A DNA stretch of 53,894 nt from Methanobrevibacter millerae (GCA_015063005.1 SUTF01000006.1:1-53894); one strand, 5' to 3'; counted from the first letter of the stretch, positions 14,746 to 23,930 are shown. Made by a program: numbers and translations. Notes: generated by a model not told the origin, from the letters alone.

Positions 14746-15357
14746 TTATAATCTACTTACTTTTATTAAAGATTCGATAGGAATGCCTTCGATTTCAGAA
14801 AGGCCAGCCTTATCAATCAAAACAGTAACACAAGTTGGTTCTCCACCTTGATCTTTAACTGTGTGGATAACTTCACGCACTGTTTTTCCGCTTGTAATCA
14901 CATCATCTACAATAATGACTTTTTTACCTTCAACAATTCCGAAATTGGTACTGATTGTACCTTCATCATCAGTATTGTCTTGGTCTTTTCTATGTTTGTT
15001 TGGGTGGAAAATAGCTAGAGAAGTGTCAACTCCACTCATGTCCTCTACATATTCTGCCATTGTTGTAGCAAATGGAATTCCGCTAACTGCTATTCCTAAA
15101 ACAACATCTGCTTCACCATGTGATAATGCTAAATCACTTAAAGCACCTGAAACATAGCTTAAACGGGTTGAGTTTCCACCAATGCTTTTCCAATTAATTG
15201 CGAAGTCTCCCGGTGATCCAACTTTCTCTTCATCAACTTTTTGAAGAGTTAACCATCTTGCTGTGTCCATACTTACATTAAGTTCGTCAGCTATTTCTCC
15301 GGTTGTAAATCCGTGCTGTCTTAGTTCTTGGGCTTTTTGAATTAATTTATTTTTCAT
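14746..15357 (-). CDS. gfcR: GfcR-type regulator: HTH plus orotate-phosphoribosyltransferase-like domain
   Basis: A 203-residue protein. Residues 1-45 form a helix-turn-helix ([21 protein letters not shown]), and the rest is a type I phosphoribosyltransferase with the PRPP loop [18 protein letters not shown]. This HTH-PRTase combination is annotated as orotate phosphoribosyltransferase-like or GfcR; in haloarchaea GfcR is a regulator of sugar catabolism. It is more likely a ligand-sensing regulator than PyrE. The start is the ATG at 15357, after GTGATATTT; an in-frame ATG at 15366 would overlap the stop of the upstream gene. It is third in an operon after hemC and the Gfo/Idh gene. What it controls in methanogens is unknown. 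Confidence 0.85.
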   Translation of the reverse strand: MKNKLIQKAQELRQHGFTTGEIADELNVSMDTARWLTLQKVDEEKVGSPGDFAINWKSIGGNSTRLSYVSGALSDLALSHGEADVVLGIAVSGIPFATTMAEYVEDMSGVDTSLAIFHPNKHRKDQDNTDDEGTISTNFGIVEGKKVIIVDDVITSGKTVREVIHTVKDQGGEPTCVTVLIDKAGLSEIEGIPIESLIKVSRL

Positions 15358-15365
15358 AAATATCA

Positions 15366-16325
15366 CTATTCCTCAAGTTCATCTAAACTGATTGGTCTGT
15401 GCTCTTTAGATGATCTGTTTGCTGCTATTACCATTTTAAGAGCTTTAAGTCCATCTTCACCAGTAATTTCCGGTTCTTCTCCATTAACAACAGCAGTTAA
15501 GAATGATTTTAATTCTCCTTTAAGAGGCTCTTCATGCTTGATTTGAATGTCTTGGGCAAATTTACCGTAAACGTCAATGCTTTGCTTAATGTAGTCTACA
15601 GAAATGATTCCGTCGGTTCCGGTAAGTTCAAGTTCTCTTCTTTTATATGGTGTTAACCAGTTGACTTCAATGATGCCTGTTGATTCATTGTCAAAACTTA
15701 CCATAATTTCTGCATGGTCTTCAAATTCACAGTCATCTAAGATACTGTTCATTGTACCGTAAACTTGTGTAATGTCCTCTTCAAAGAGATAATTCATAAT
15801 ATCTAAATCGTGAATAGCTAAGTCAATTGCAACACCAACATCCTTTATTCTTGGTGGGAGTGGCCCTACTCTTTTTGCAAATGCAGATACTATATCTCCA
15901 ATAACTCCATCATCAATAAGCTCTTTTGCTTTTTGTACAGCAGGGTTAAATCTTTCTACATGTCCTGTTGCAAGAATTACTCCTGCCTCTTTAGCAGCAG
16001 CAATCATTTCTTCTGCTTCTTTTAATGTGAATGCTATTGGTTTTTCTACTAATACATGTTTTTTATTTTTTATTGCTTCCATCACGACCGCATGGTGGAA
16101 AGTAGTTGGGACACAAACGCTAACTACTTCAATTTCAGGATCTTTAAGTAGTTCGTTGTAATCAGTGTAGCCTTTTGCACCATATTTTCGCTCAATTTTT
16201 TTAAGTGCTCTTTCGCTCACGTCAGAAACAGCAATTAAATTAGCTTCTTCCATTTTATGGTACACACGGACATGGTTTTCACCCATTGCCCCTACTCCGA
16301 TAACTCCTACATTAACAGTTCTCAA
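15366..16325 (-). CDS. Gfo/Idh/MocA-family dehydrogenase, UDP-GlcNAc 3-dehydrogenase-like
   Basis: A 319-residue NAD(P)-dependent sugar oxidoreductase. The N-terminal Rossmann motif is [15 protein letters not shown], and the family lysine lies in [31 protein letters not shown] carries the active-site His/Asp pair. In methanogens close relatives are annotated as UDP-N-acetylglucosamine 3-dehydrogenase, making a precursor of 3-amino sugars for surface polysaccharide. The start is a TTG at 16325, set by a strong GGAGG ending 7 bases upstream; no ATG is suitably placed. It lies 14 bases after hemC and 8 bases before the GfcR-like gene. Confidence 0.85.
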   Translation of the reverse strand: MRTVNVGVIGVGAMGENHVRVYHKMEEANLIAVSDVSERALKKIERKYGAKGYTDYNELLKDPEIEVVSVCVPTTFHHAVVMEAIKNKKHVLVEKPIAFTLKEAEEMIAAAKEAGVILATGHVERFNPAVQKAKELIDDGVIGDIVSAFAKRVGPLPPRIKDVGVAIDLAIHDLDIMNYLFEEDITQVYGTMNSILDDCEFEDHAEIMVSFDNESTGIIEVNWLTPYKRRELELTGTDGIISVDYIKQSIDVYGKFAQDIQIKHEEPLKGELKSFLTAVVNGEEPEITGEDGLKALKMVIAANRSSKEHRPISLDELEE

Positions 16326-16339
16326 TTTAATTCCTCCAC

Positions 16340-17209
16340 TTAAACATAGTCCTCGAATACTCTCCCAATCTTACTACCCAATTCAACTGCATTTTTAATT
16401 GAACCAGTTTCAGTTTGTTCTTTTAAGATTTCTCCGTCTCTTGTTAGTAATATTGAGTAAATATTAAATTTTTTATCTTTCATTTGTGCTATTGAACCGA
16501 TTGGCCATTGACAGCCAACACCCAATTCCTCTAACACTCTTTTTTCTGCAAATACTTCCTGCATTGAGGTGTAGTCATTTAATTTTGATATGATTTTCTT
16601 CTTGTCGGAATCTTTTCTGGTGATTATGGCTAGTGCTCCTTGTCCAGCAGGGGGTGTGATGTAATCAACCGGAAATATTGTTTTGATGTTTTCAGTCAAT
16701 CCTAATCTTTTCAATCCTGCTTCTGCCATTATTGTAGCATCCAAATCACTTTCAAAAACTTTATTAATTCTTGTTTCAATGTTTCCTCTAATAGGTTTAA
16801 GTTCAAAGCCTTTATCATAATGATTACAGAATGCTTCACGTCTAAGGCTGCTGGTTCCTAATTTGGAACCGGATTCTAGTTCTTCCCAGGTTTTATCAGA
16901 AATTAATACTTCACGTGGAGATTCACGAACGGGAACAGCAACAATTTCTAAATCTTCATCTAATTCAGTTGGCAAATCTTTAAAACTATGTACTGTAAAA
17001 TCAACTTCTTCATCTAAAAGTGCTATGTCCAATTCCTTGGTAAACAGTCCTTTTGAATCCATATTGTATAATTGAGAATTAGTAATTTTATCTCCTTTAG
17101 TTTTAATGATTTCTAAGTCAATTTTTTCTCCAGTTATTCTGGATAAATCTTGACAAACTTGCTTTGTTTGTGCAAGTGCTAATTGACTCCCTCGGGTTCC
17201 CACTATCAA
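16340..17209 (-). CDS. hemC: Hydroxymethylbilane synthase (porphobilinogen deaminase)
   Basis: Joins four porphobilinogen molecules into hydroxymethylbilane for sirohydrochlorin, cobamides and coenzyme F430. The N-terminus IVGTRGSQLALAQT, the VHSFKDLPTE loop and the ELGVGCQWPIGS segment with the dipyrromethane-bearing cysteine are all present. I place the start at the TTG at 17209, because GGAG lies 7-10 bases before it and homologues begin right at this point. The ATG at 17236, nine codons upstream, has no ribosome-binding site. Length from TTG is 289 residues, normal for the family. It heads the hemC-Gfo/Idh-gfcR operon and has a 16-bp palindrome upstream. Confidence 0.96.
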   Translation of the reverse strand: MIVGTRGSQLALAQTKQVCQDLSRITGEKIDLEIIKTKGDKITNSQLYNMDSKGLFTKELDIALLDEEVDFTVHSFKDLPTELDEDLEIVAVPVRESPREVLISDKTWEELESGSKLGTSSLRREAFCNHYDKGFELKPIRGNIETRINKVFESDLDATIMAEAGLKRLGLTENIKTIFPVDYITPPAGQGALAIITRKDSDKKKIISKLNDYTSMQEVFAEKRVLEELGVGCQWPIGSIAQMKDKKFNIYSILLTRDGEILKEQTETGSIKNAVELGSKIGRVFEDYV

Positions 17210-17267
17210 ATTTATCTCTCCACTTTTTAAAAGCATTGCAAAATTATTTTTATTTTTTTATTTTCAT

Positions 17268-17283
17268 ATAAGTTTTAACTTAT
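17268..17283. promoter_or_regulatory. Palindrome upstream of hemC, possible operator
   Basis: ATAAGTT-TT-AACTTAT is a perfect 7-2-7 palindrome, and AACTTAT is repeated directly at 17284-17290. It lies about 60-75 bases upstream of the hemC start, where the promoter should be. The cognate regulator is unknown. Confidence 0.45.
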
Positions 17284-17358
17284 AACTTATTAAAAATTTA
17301 CACAATATATTCTATTTTTAATTATAATTAAATGTTTCAATTTAAAGTAAAAATAATA

Positions 17359-18759
17359 TTACCTTTCGGATAATTTTCGATAATCTGACCTGTAAATAAA
17401 AAGCAGATTTTTGTTATTTTCAATAGCCAAATTATAAACGGACTTATAATCCTCAATATAGGTAATTTTTTTATTTGTTTTATTTGAGATGCTTTTGCCA
17501 ACTTCTCCGGTCAATATTATTTCTTCATTCAAGTTATCTATCAATTCACCGACAGCATCCTCATCTATTTCTTCGCAGGTTATTCCATAGTCTCCACCAA
17601 TTGAAATGATGTAATCTGTTTTATTATTTAACATACTAATTGATGCTTCAATGGCTTTTGTGTTGATTCCAGGATTTATTTCTTCAATTATGGTGCTATT
17701 GTCAATAATTTGTTTATTTGTTCTGCCAGGAATTCCTTTATAGTTTTCCAGTCCAGCAATGATTCTGCTTTCATCAATATTGAGAGACAATGCAGTTGCG
17801 ACAACCCCCAATACATTTAATGCATGATGGGATCCTGGAGCAAATGTTTTAATTTCAATATTTCCGCTAACTAATTCTCCATTTTTTGTATTGATGTTGT
17901 CATATTCTATGTTCATTATTGTTTCATCAAGCGAATAAGCAATGTTTTCCACATATAAATTTGCATTTTTGTCTTTCAAACTAAATGAATTGACTTTCTG
18001 ATGGTTAATGTCCATATAATGCATATCCAAATCCTCTTTTTGGCAGCATACAATATCGCAGTTAAAAACCTGTTTTTTAGCGATGCTGGCTGATGAATTA
18101 TTTCGTGCAATGGAATAGTCTTCCACAATATTTGTTAAAAGGCCAACATCACCGATGCCGCTTGCGCCAAGTGAACTTTCAAATATGGCACAATCATAGA
18201 TTCTGCCTTTAATTTCTCCTCCGCAAATGGGATTGGCTAATTTATAAGCCAAATCAATAGTTTCCTTTATGTTTGCAGGAGTTATTGAAATATTTTTTTG
18301 AAGAACTATTTCATTTTTGTCTTCATAAACCAATGCACCTAAACTGGATAGTAGTAATGGATTGTCGTCAATCAATATTTCTTTAAGCATGAAAGCACAG
18401 CTTGTTTTTCCTTTTACTCCTGTGATTTCAATCTTGTCGATGTCTTTGCCCCAGTCATTTAAAAGTTCAGCTATTGCTTTGTGATGTGTTTTGAAAGTAT
18501 ATTTTAAGTGGGGATTGTATTTTTTTATCTCATCCTGAGTTAATGGCAGGTGGATTGGATAGATGACTTCAATTTCATCATGGAATTTCTTCAAATCTTC
18601 TAATTGAATCAGTTCAATACTATAAATATCAAGCATCCTTCTGTTGATGCCCTTTAAGGTATTGTAGATGTCATAGCAGTAAACTTCATGTCCTCTTTTA
18701 GCATAGCTTACTGCAATTTTGACTCCCCCATGAGTCATGTCAATTATAAGAATATTCAT
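17359..18759 (-). CDS. cfbE: Coenzyme F430 synthase, Mur-ligase-like (CfbE)
   Basis: A 466-residue Mur-ligase-fold protein. The N-terminus ILIIDMTHGGVKIAVSYAKR is characteristic of CfbE. The ATP loop ITGVKGKTSCAFML near 113-126, an acidic segment IFESSLGASG, and the ligase C-terminal segment GRTNKQIIDNSTIIEEINPGINTKA follow. CfbE performs the last ATP-dependent ring-forming step of coenzyme F430, the nickel tetrapyrrole of methyl-CoM reductase. The alternative is a pseudomurein ligase, but the MTHGG start and the nearby hemC favour CfbE. It starts one base after the stop of the NAD kinase fusion gene. It ends 122 bases before the hemC promoter palindrome region. Confidence 0.8.
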   Translation of the reverse strand: MNILIIDMTHGGVKIAVSYAKRGHEVYCYDIYNTLKGINRRMLDIYSIELIQLEDLKKFHDEIEVIYPIHLPLTQDEIKKYNPHLKYTFKTHHKAIAELLNDWGKDIDKIEITGVKGKTSCAFMLKEILIDDNPLLLSSLGALVYEDKNEIVLQKNISITPANIKETIDLAYKLANPICGGEIKGRIYDCAIFESSLGASGIGDVGLLTNIVEDYSIARNNSSASIAKKQVFNCDIVCCQKEDLDMHYMDINHQKVNSFSLKDKNANLYVENIAYSLDETIMNIEYDNINTKNGELVSGNIEIKTFAPGSHHALNVLGVVATALSLNIDESRIIAGLENYKGIPGRTNKQIIDNSTIIEEINPGINTKAIEASISMLNNKTDYIISIGGDYGITCEEIDEDAVGELIDNLNEEIILTGEVGKSISNKTNKKITYIEDYKSVYNLAIENNKNLLFIYRSDYRKLSER

Positions 18760-18760
18760 T

Positions 18761-20614
18761 TTACAAACATCCGCTATCTTTGTTGATGCCGCCTTCTTTT
18801 AATTTATCCTTAACCTTTTCATAGAAATATTTGCTACTTGTTCTAATGAAATAAACGTCTTTATATGCTTTTTTAAACTTAATTTCTTCAAGATAGTCTG
18901 CTTCTTCATTGATTTGTCCATCCATAACGAATACTGCACTTTTACCTTTTTTAAGCAATTTGACTGTGATTTCACTATTGTCAGATACGATAAATGGTCT
19001 TGCACCTAATTTGTAAGGGCATATCGGTATAATGATGAATCCTCCAAGTTTCGGATCAACAATTGGTCCTCCTGCAGACATTGCATATGCGGTGGAACCG
19101 CTAGGGGTTGAAATGATTATTCCGTCTGCTCTTACTTCTTCAATTGTCTCTCCATCTACCTGGATTTCAAAATGCAGCATTTTGGCAGGCTTGTTTGTCA
19201 TAATAACTACTTCGTTCATTGCAGTATAATCATGATTTTCATGTGAAATGGCCAATTTTGTTCTTTTTTCCTTGTAATAATCTCCTCTTAAAACTGCATT
19301 CAGTGCATCGAATGTGTCTTTAACTTCAATGTCTGTTAAAAATCCGACAGTTCCCATATTGATACCAAATAATGGTGTTTCCTCTTTAAGTTTAGCTTGC
19401 GCTCTAAGCAAAGTTCCATCTCCACCTAAAACAACTGCCATATCACATTTAAACTCATTAGTGTCTTTTGCAAGCTTTTTGAAATCAATGTTCCAGTTAA
19501 GATTTTCCAATGCATTTTTCACGTCCGGAGACTCTTTAATAACCTTTGCAATGATTTTTTCCAGATTTGGATTTTCTTTATATTCTTCAAGTTTAACTGC
19601 CAGACGTTTTTCAAGTTCTATTTCAATTCCATTTGTCAGGAAGTAATCTACAAGTTTTGCTGAAAATAGTATTGGTTTTGCCTGATCAATACGGCTTAAT
19701 ATACCTACTTTTCCAATCACATCAGTTAAATTGTCATTTAAGATATCGATAATCTGCTTGTGAAGTATTTTGTTGTTGGCCGCAACCACAATGGCCTTTT
19801 CATGGATGCTTAGTTTATTGTTTAATTTGTCTCCGTGTTTGGATGTTATTATTCCTCCTGCTTCTTCCACAATCAATTTGGATGCAGCGATATCAATTAT
19901 TCTGCTCCCTCTTAAATCAAGGAATGCATCATATCTTCCACTTGCCACATAGGACAATTCTAATACCACAGAACCCAAAACCCTCATTCTTCTTGCATTA
20001 TCAACCAATTTTGAAGCGCTTGAGGTTCCACTTTTTGTAAATCCTCCAAGAGTCATTTGACTAATGTTAACGACATTGCTTGGATGAACTCGTTCATTAT
20101 TCAACCAACATCCTTTTCCCTTTTCAGCTTCGAAAAAGTTACCATTGCCGAAATTGCTAATGAATCCTAATTCAACATCCTCCAATGTAGCTAATCTTCC
20201 TTTAGGCACATTAGCCACAGCTATTGAAATTCCATACGCAGGTATTTCCTTGATAGCATTGCTTGTCCCATCAATTGGGTCGACAAGGAATATAAATTTA
20301 GGTCTTTCTTCATCATCAATATCGTCACGCCTTAACTCTTCAGTCAAGTTAATGCTTCTTTTTGTTCCTTTTCCAAGTTTCAATTCACCGACTTCTTCAC
20401 TGATGATATATGAAAGTACTGGTGCGTTTTTCAAAATATTTATTAATTCATCTTCGGCTATAATATCAATATATGATGTAGGAGTTCCGTCAGCACCGAT
20501 TTTCACCTTTTCGCCGGATTCAGGTTTTCCAACATACGGCCTTATTGCCCTACTCACTTCTTTTATTATTTCGTAAGCTAAATCTGTAGCTATTTTTTTA
20601 TCTTTAGCATCCAT
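18761..20614 (-). CDS. Bifunctional NADP phosphatase/NAD kinase
   Basis: A 617-residue fusion known from methanogens. The N-terminal half is an inositol-monophosphatase-type phosphatase: SEEVGELKLG, the metal site LVDPIDGTSNAIKE, and DIAASKLIVEEAGG. The C-terminal half is NAD kinase: VVLGGDGTLLRAQAK, NMGTVGFLTDI and ISTPSGSTAYAMSAGGPIVDP. One chain can therefore both make and remove the 2'-phosphate of NADP(H). The start is the ATG at 20614 behind GAGTGAAAAT; a frame opening at 20638 would overlap pdaD. The pdaD stop is 4 bases upstream and cfbE follows by one base, so the three genes are one operon. Confidence 0.93.
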   Translation of the reverse strand: MDAKDKKIATDLAYEIIKEVSRAIRPYVGKPESGEKVKIGADGTPTSYIDIIAEDELINILKNAPVLSYIISEEVGELKLGKGTKRSINLTEELRRDDIDDEERPKFIFLVDPIDGTSNAIKEIPAYGISIAVANVPKGRLATLEDVELGFISNFGNGNFFEAEKGKGCWLNNERVHPSNVVNISQMTLGGFTKSGTSSASKLVDNARRMRVLGSVVLELSYVASGRYDAFLDLRGSRIIDIAASKLIVEEAGGIITSKHGDKLNNKLSIHEKAIVVAANNKILHKQIIDILNDNLTDVIGKVGILSRIDQAKPILFSAKLVDYFLTNGIEIELEKRLAVKLEEYKENPNLEKIIAKVIKESPDVKNALENLNWNIDFKKLAKDTNEFKCDMAVVLGGDGTLLRAQAKLKEETPLFGINMGTVGFLTDIEVKDTFDALNAVLRGDYYKEKRTKLAISHENHDYTAMNEVVIMTNKPAKMLHFEIQVDGETIEEVRADGIIISTPSGSTAYAMSAGGPIVDPKLGGFIIIPICPYKLGARPFIVSDNSEITVKLLKKGKSAVFVMDGQINEEADYLEEIKFKKAYKDVYFIRTSSKYFYEKVKDKLKEGGINKDSGCL

Positions 20615-20618
20615 ATTT

Positions 20619-21065
20619 TCACTCTTCCAAATAAACAACTGATGCTACAACTGAAGCGATTTTTTTAACTGTTGTTGTAGCCTTTTCGACAATCAATTCT
20701 TCTATTTCAACATCACGTTTTTCCATCATATATTTAACCATGAACTTCGCTTCATCAATTAAATCCTGTTCATTTTTATTTATCCCTGTTGTTTCTACAA
20801 CGCAGCCTAATCTTTTTCCAATAGCTACTGCCACAACCGCAGTTATTTCATCTCCTGGATTGTCTGAGGTAATTTCAGATAATACGCAATTAACCATGGA
20901 ACCGGCTTTAAGTTCAGGCAATTCTTCAATCTCAGCATTTCCGGCAAGCATACTTGACACTTTAATCAGATTCACGTCACCGATTCCTGCTTCACTTAAG
21001 GCATTGTCAAATGCATTTAATTTTGTAGGTCCTTCATCTTTTCCACTAACAATAGCTATTTTCAT
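20619..21065 (-). CDS. pdaD: Pyruvoyl-dependent arginine decarboxylase
   Basis: Converts arginine to agmatine, the first step of archaeal polyamine synthesis. The 148 residues match the family: SGKDEGPTKLNAFDNAL, the self-cleavage site LIKVSSML with Ser37-Ser38, and the downstream PGDEITAVVAVAIG. Ser38 would become the pyruvoyl group after cleavage into beta and alpha chains. It is first in an operon with the NAD kinase fusion and cfbE. It lies a few hundred bases from agmatinase and aIF5A, giving an arginine-to-hypusine neighbourhood. Confidence 0.95.
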   Translation of the reverse strand: MKIAIVSGKDEGPTKLNAFDNALSEAGIGDVNLIKVSSMLAGNAEIEELPELKAGSMVNCVLSEITSDNPGDEITAVVAVAIGKRLGCVVETTGINKNEQDLIDEAKFMVKYMMEKRDVEIEELIVEKATTTVKKIASVVASVVYLEE

Positions 21066-21109
21066 TTTATCACTAATTTTATTATATACTTTTTATCTAA
21101 TATAAGATT

Positions 21110-21442
21110 ATGATTATAAATAAATATGTTTCATTGGTAATTACGGGAGTTTTATTTTTAATGCTGATGTTATTATTATCATCTGTAGTGCTTATAGTCA
21201 GTCCTGGAATGAATATTGTATTTTCGGGTATTATCATAATTGCATTCATTTTCATTTGCAGGGCATTCTATAATTATCTGAGAAATGATGATCAATACAA
21301 AAATACTAGAAATAGATCTTCTGATATTAAAGGGGAGTCTTATATAACAAAAGGTGAAAGCGATATAAAAAAAGTATTCATCATAATATGGATTTTTTTA
21401 ATGACAATTCTTTTGGCAATTTCAATGTATTTGGTTGCTTGA
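21110..21442 (+). CDS. Small membrane protein, unknown function
   Basis: A 110-residue protein with three predicted transmembrane helices: about 7-33, 37-54 and 88-109. A basic/polar loop (NDDQYKNTRNRSSDIKGES) lies between the second and third. No family recognised. A TATA box ATTATATA lies at 21081-21088, and the ATG falls about 25 bases later without a ribosome-binding site, so the mRNA is probably leaderless. It is divergent from pdaD across only 44 bases. Confidence 0.65.
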   Translation: MIINKYVSLVITGVLFLMLMLLLSSVVLIVSPGMNIVFSGIIIIAFIFICRAFYNYLRNDDQYKNTRNRSSDIKGESYITKGESDIKKVFIIIWIFLMTILLAISMYLVA

Positions 21443-21451
21443 ATCGAATAC

Positions 21452-21460
21452 TTTATATAA
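21452..21460 (+). promoter_or_regulatory. TATA box of the aIF5A gene
   Basis: TTTATATAA lies about 80 bases upstream of the aIF5A start. A start about 25 bases downstream gives a leader of some 55 nt carrying a strong GGAGG site. Confidence 0.6.
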
Positions 21461-21539
21461 AATAGTAAATAAAATTATAATTAATCTAAAATAATACTTA
21501 TTATAGATTATAAAATCTGGAATTTATGGAGGAAAATTA

Positions 21540-21929
21540 ATGTCAACTAAAGTTGTAGAGATTAAAACATTAAAAGTCGGTAAATACATTGTATTGGGTG
21601 GAGAAGCATCTAAAATTACTAGTTTAACTACCTCATCCCCTGGTAAACACGGGGCTGCTAAAGCAAGATTAGAAGCAGTAGGTATTTTTGATAACCAAAA
21701 AAGAAGTATCGTTAAACCTGTAGATACTAAAGTAGATATTCCTATTATCGACAAAAGAGTAGGTCAAGTATTATCTATTCAAGGTGACAATGTTCAATTA
21801 ATGGATATGGAAAGTTACGAAACCTTAGATTTACCTATGCCTGATGAATTAAAAGATGAAATTACTGAAGGTATTGAAGTAGACTACATTGTAGCTTTAG
21901 GTAATATGAAAATCATGAGAACTAAATAA
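21540..21929 (+). CDS. eif5A: Translation factor aIF5A
   Basis: The archaeal IF5A/EF-P homologue, which assists peptide-bond formation at difficult sequences. It has 129 residues: an N-terminal SH3-like domain with the hypusination loop SSPGKHG, where Lys36 is modified from spermidine, and a C-terminal OB-fold beginning near residue 73. The start has a perfect GGAGG site 8 bases upstream. Agmatinase follows 33 bases later. The pairing is functionally sensible because the factor needs a polyamine-derived modification. Confidence 0.97.
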   Translation: MSTKVVEIKTLKVGKYIVLGGEASKITSLTTSSPGKHGAAKARLEAVGIFDNQKRSIVKPVDTKVDIPIIDKRVGQVLSIQGDNVQLMDMESYETLDLPMPDELKDEITEGIEVDYIVALGNMKIMRTK

Positions 21930-21962
21930 GTTCTCTACTTTACTTTTTTTTATAGATAGATT

Positions 21963-22832
21963 ATGCTATTGAATACTTACGAACCGTGGAAATTCGCATT
22001 TTCTGCAGAAACTGATTTTGAAAACATTAAGAAGGATTCATATGGCATAATAGGTGTACCATTTGACAGCACAACATCATACCATTCCGGTTCAAGATTA
22101 GGTCCTGTTGTTGTCCGTGAAGCATCATATGGCTTTGAAAACTACAATATCAATTTCAACACTTCAATCGATGCAGAGTTTTATGATTTTGGGGATGTGA
22201 ATGTAGTTCCTGGAAACTGCAGGGCAACATGTGAAATCGTTGAAGATACCGTCAATGAACTCTTTGATTTAGGTGTCAGGCCAATCACTATTGGTGGAGA
22301 GCATTCCGCATCCATCGGAGTAATCAAGGCATTGTCTGAAAAGTATGATAAGTTAACCGTTGTTCATTTGGATGCTCACAGAGACTTGGCGTTTGAATTC
22401 ATCGGTGAGAAATACTCCCATGCGACAGTCATGAGAAGAGCTCATGAATTTGGTGTTGATTTGGTGCAAATCGGCATAAGATCCTCTTCAAAAGATGAGG
22501 AAGAATTTGTAAAGTCCACATATAACATTCAAACATTCAAAAACAAGGATGTTCATCGTCATATGGATGCTGTTGAATATTATTTGACGACAGTTGATAC
22601 TCCAATTTATCTGTCTATTGATATGGATGTTTTGGATCCGGCAATCGCTCCTGCCGTTGGAAATCCGACTCCTGGAGGACTTTTCACATCAGAAATAGAG
22701 GATGTCATCAAATCATTGTCATATAAGAATGTGGTTGGAATGGATGTAGTCGAAACTGCCAGTGACCGCTTGGGTGATACTACCGCTGTTGCCGCTGCAA
22801 AAATAATTTATGATTTCTTGTCATTGATTTAA
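21963..22832 (+). CDS. speB: Agmatinase
   Basis: Hydrolyses agmatine to putrescine and urea, following pdaD in the archaeal polyamine pathway. The 289 residues show the binuclear manganese motifs of the arginase/agmatinase family: ITIGGEHSASIG, VVHLDAHRDLA and SIDMDVLDPAIAPAVGNPTPGG. The start has no clear ribosome-binding site and follows the aIF5A stop by 33 bases, suggesting one transcript. The membrane polyferredoxin gene starts at the base after its stop codon. Confidence 0.96.
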   Translation: MLLNTYEPWKFAFSAETDFENIKKDSYGIIGVPFDSTTSYHSGSRLGPVVVREASYGFENYNINFNTSIDAEFYDFGDVNVVPGNCRATCEIVEDTVNELFDLGVRPITIGGEHSASIGVIKALSEKYDKLTVVHLDAHRDLAFEFIGEKYSHATVMRRAHEFGVDLVQIGIRSSSKDEEEFVKSTYNIQTFKNKDVHRHMDAVEYYLTTVDTPIYLSIDMDVLDPAIAPAVGNPTPGGLFTSEIEDVIKSLSYKNVVGMDVVETASDRLGDTTAVAAAKIIYDFLSLI

Positions 22833-23654
22833 ATGAAAATTAAGGCACCATTAACTATTTTTCTTATATTTATTTTAATTGCTCTTATAATTTATTTTGT
22901 TTCTGGAAATGATTTCTACATTTATAATTTCACTTATATTGGTGCTGCTCTAGCTATTGGGATAGGATTGCTTGTAAATGGCTATAGCTATGGTAGAAAT
23001 GTTGTGATGTTTGGTGTTGGATGTTATCTGCTGATTTTTTTAGGAATAATCAATCATGAAAACTTGCTGATTTCCGGTTTCTGGTATTATTTGTTTTTGG
23101 GTGTGTTTGAAGCTGCTGTAATACACTATTTGGTGGCAAAGATTTTAGGACCATTTTTCTTTGGTCGTGGATGGTGTGGATATGCCTGCTGGACAGCAAT
23201 GGTATTGGATTTGCTTCCATACAAAGTACCTCAAAATCCTAGAAAAAACTTCGGATATGTCAGATACATATTGTTTGTAGCCATATTATGTTTTGTTTCA
23301 GGATTATTCTTATTTAAAGTATCTAATTTAGAAATGATAATGTATTATATATTTATTATTGGAAATGTCATTTATTATGTCGTGGGGATTTCTTTAGCAT
23401 TCGTCCTAAAGGATAATAGGGCATTTTGTAAATATGTCTGTCCAATCACAGTATTTTTAAAAGCCACTAGCTATTTTTCATATTTGAGAGTGACGGTTGA
23501 TGAAGAAAAATGTGTTAACTGTAATAAATGCTTGAATAGCTGTCCAATGGATGTAAATATGTTAAATAATTCTAGAAAACGAGAAAATGGGACAGAATGT
23601 ATATTGTGCTTGGAATGTGTAAAAAACTGTAAGGTTAATGCATTGGATTTGTAA
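22833..23654 (+). CDS. Membrane-bound 4Fe-4S polyferredoxin, NapH/CcoG-like
   Basis: A 273-residue protein with about six transmembrane helices (7-25, 32-49, 57-76, 83-104, 145-162, 168-190). The loop FFFGRGWCGYACWTAM at 108-123 carries the CxxxC signature of the NapH/CcoG/NosR family. Two ferredoxin motifs stand at the C-terminus (CVNCNKCLNSCP and CILCLECVKNCK). It probably moves electrons across or along the membrane; the partner is unknown. It begins immediately after the speB stop but has no obvious link to polyamines. Its stop codon abuts the stop of the convergent regulator gene. Confidence 0.85.
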   Translation: MKIKAPLTIFLIFILIALIIYFVSGNDFYIYNFTYIGAALAIGIGLLVNGYSYGRNVVMFGVGCYLLIFLGIINHENLLISGFWYYLFLGVFEAAVIHYLVAKILGPFFFGRGWCGYACWTAMVLDLLPYKVPQNPRKNFGYVRYILFVAILCFVSGLFLFKVSNLEMIMYYIFIIGNVIYYVVGISLAFVLKDNRAFCKYVCPITVFLKATSYFSYLRVTVDEEKCVNCNKCLNSCPMDVNMLNNSRKRENGTECILCLECVKNCKVNALDL

Positions 23655-23930
23655 TTATTCGTATTTTTCCTTGACTTGGTTAAGATAATATGTACCTTTG
23701 TCTGTAATGCTGTAGAAACGATATCTGTTGTCTTCTTCGTTTAAACAAACTACTAATTCAGCATCTTTTAATGTTTTTAAATATTTGGATACATGATTAC
23801 TATTATCTCCAATATCTTTGCTGATTTTTGAAGGTATCTTATCTTCAAATTCTAAAGATTTTAATACTTCCACTCTTTTTTTAGAACGAAGTAATAAAGA
23901 TATTATGCGCATATCATCTTTCATATCCAT
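23655..23930 (-). CDS. Small winged-helix transcriptional regulator
   Basis: A 91-residue single-domain winged-helix protein of the ArsR/MarR-like kind. The recognition helix region reads IPSKISKDIGDNSNHVSKYLKTLKDAELV, followed by a beta wing with ENDRYRFYSI-like charge. It has no cysteine pair for metal sensing. Relatives in archaea sit next to the genes they control. It converges with the polyferredoxin gene without a gap, and a perfect inverted repeat lies 44 bases upstream of its start, so autoregulation is likely. Confidence 0.8.
   Translation of the reverse strand: MDMKDDMRIISLLLRSKKRVEVLKSLEFEDKIPSKISKDIGDNSNHVSKYLKTLKDAELVVCLNEEDNRYRFYSITDKGTYYLNQVKEKYE

Noticed and set aside
19314..19646. 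Plus-strand open frames of 110 and 143 codons within 19314-20576
   Set aside because: Both are antisense to conserved NAD kinase/phosphatase motifs; their Ser-rich composition is typical of antisense frames.
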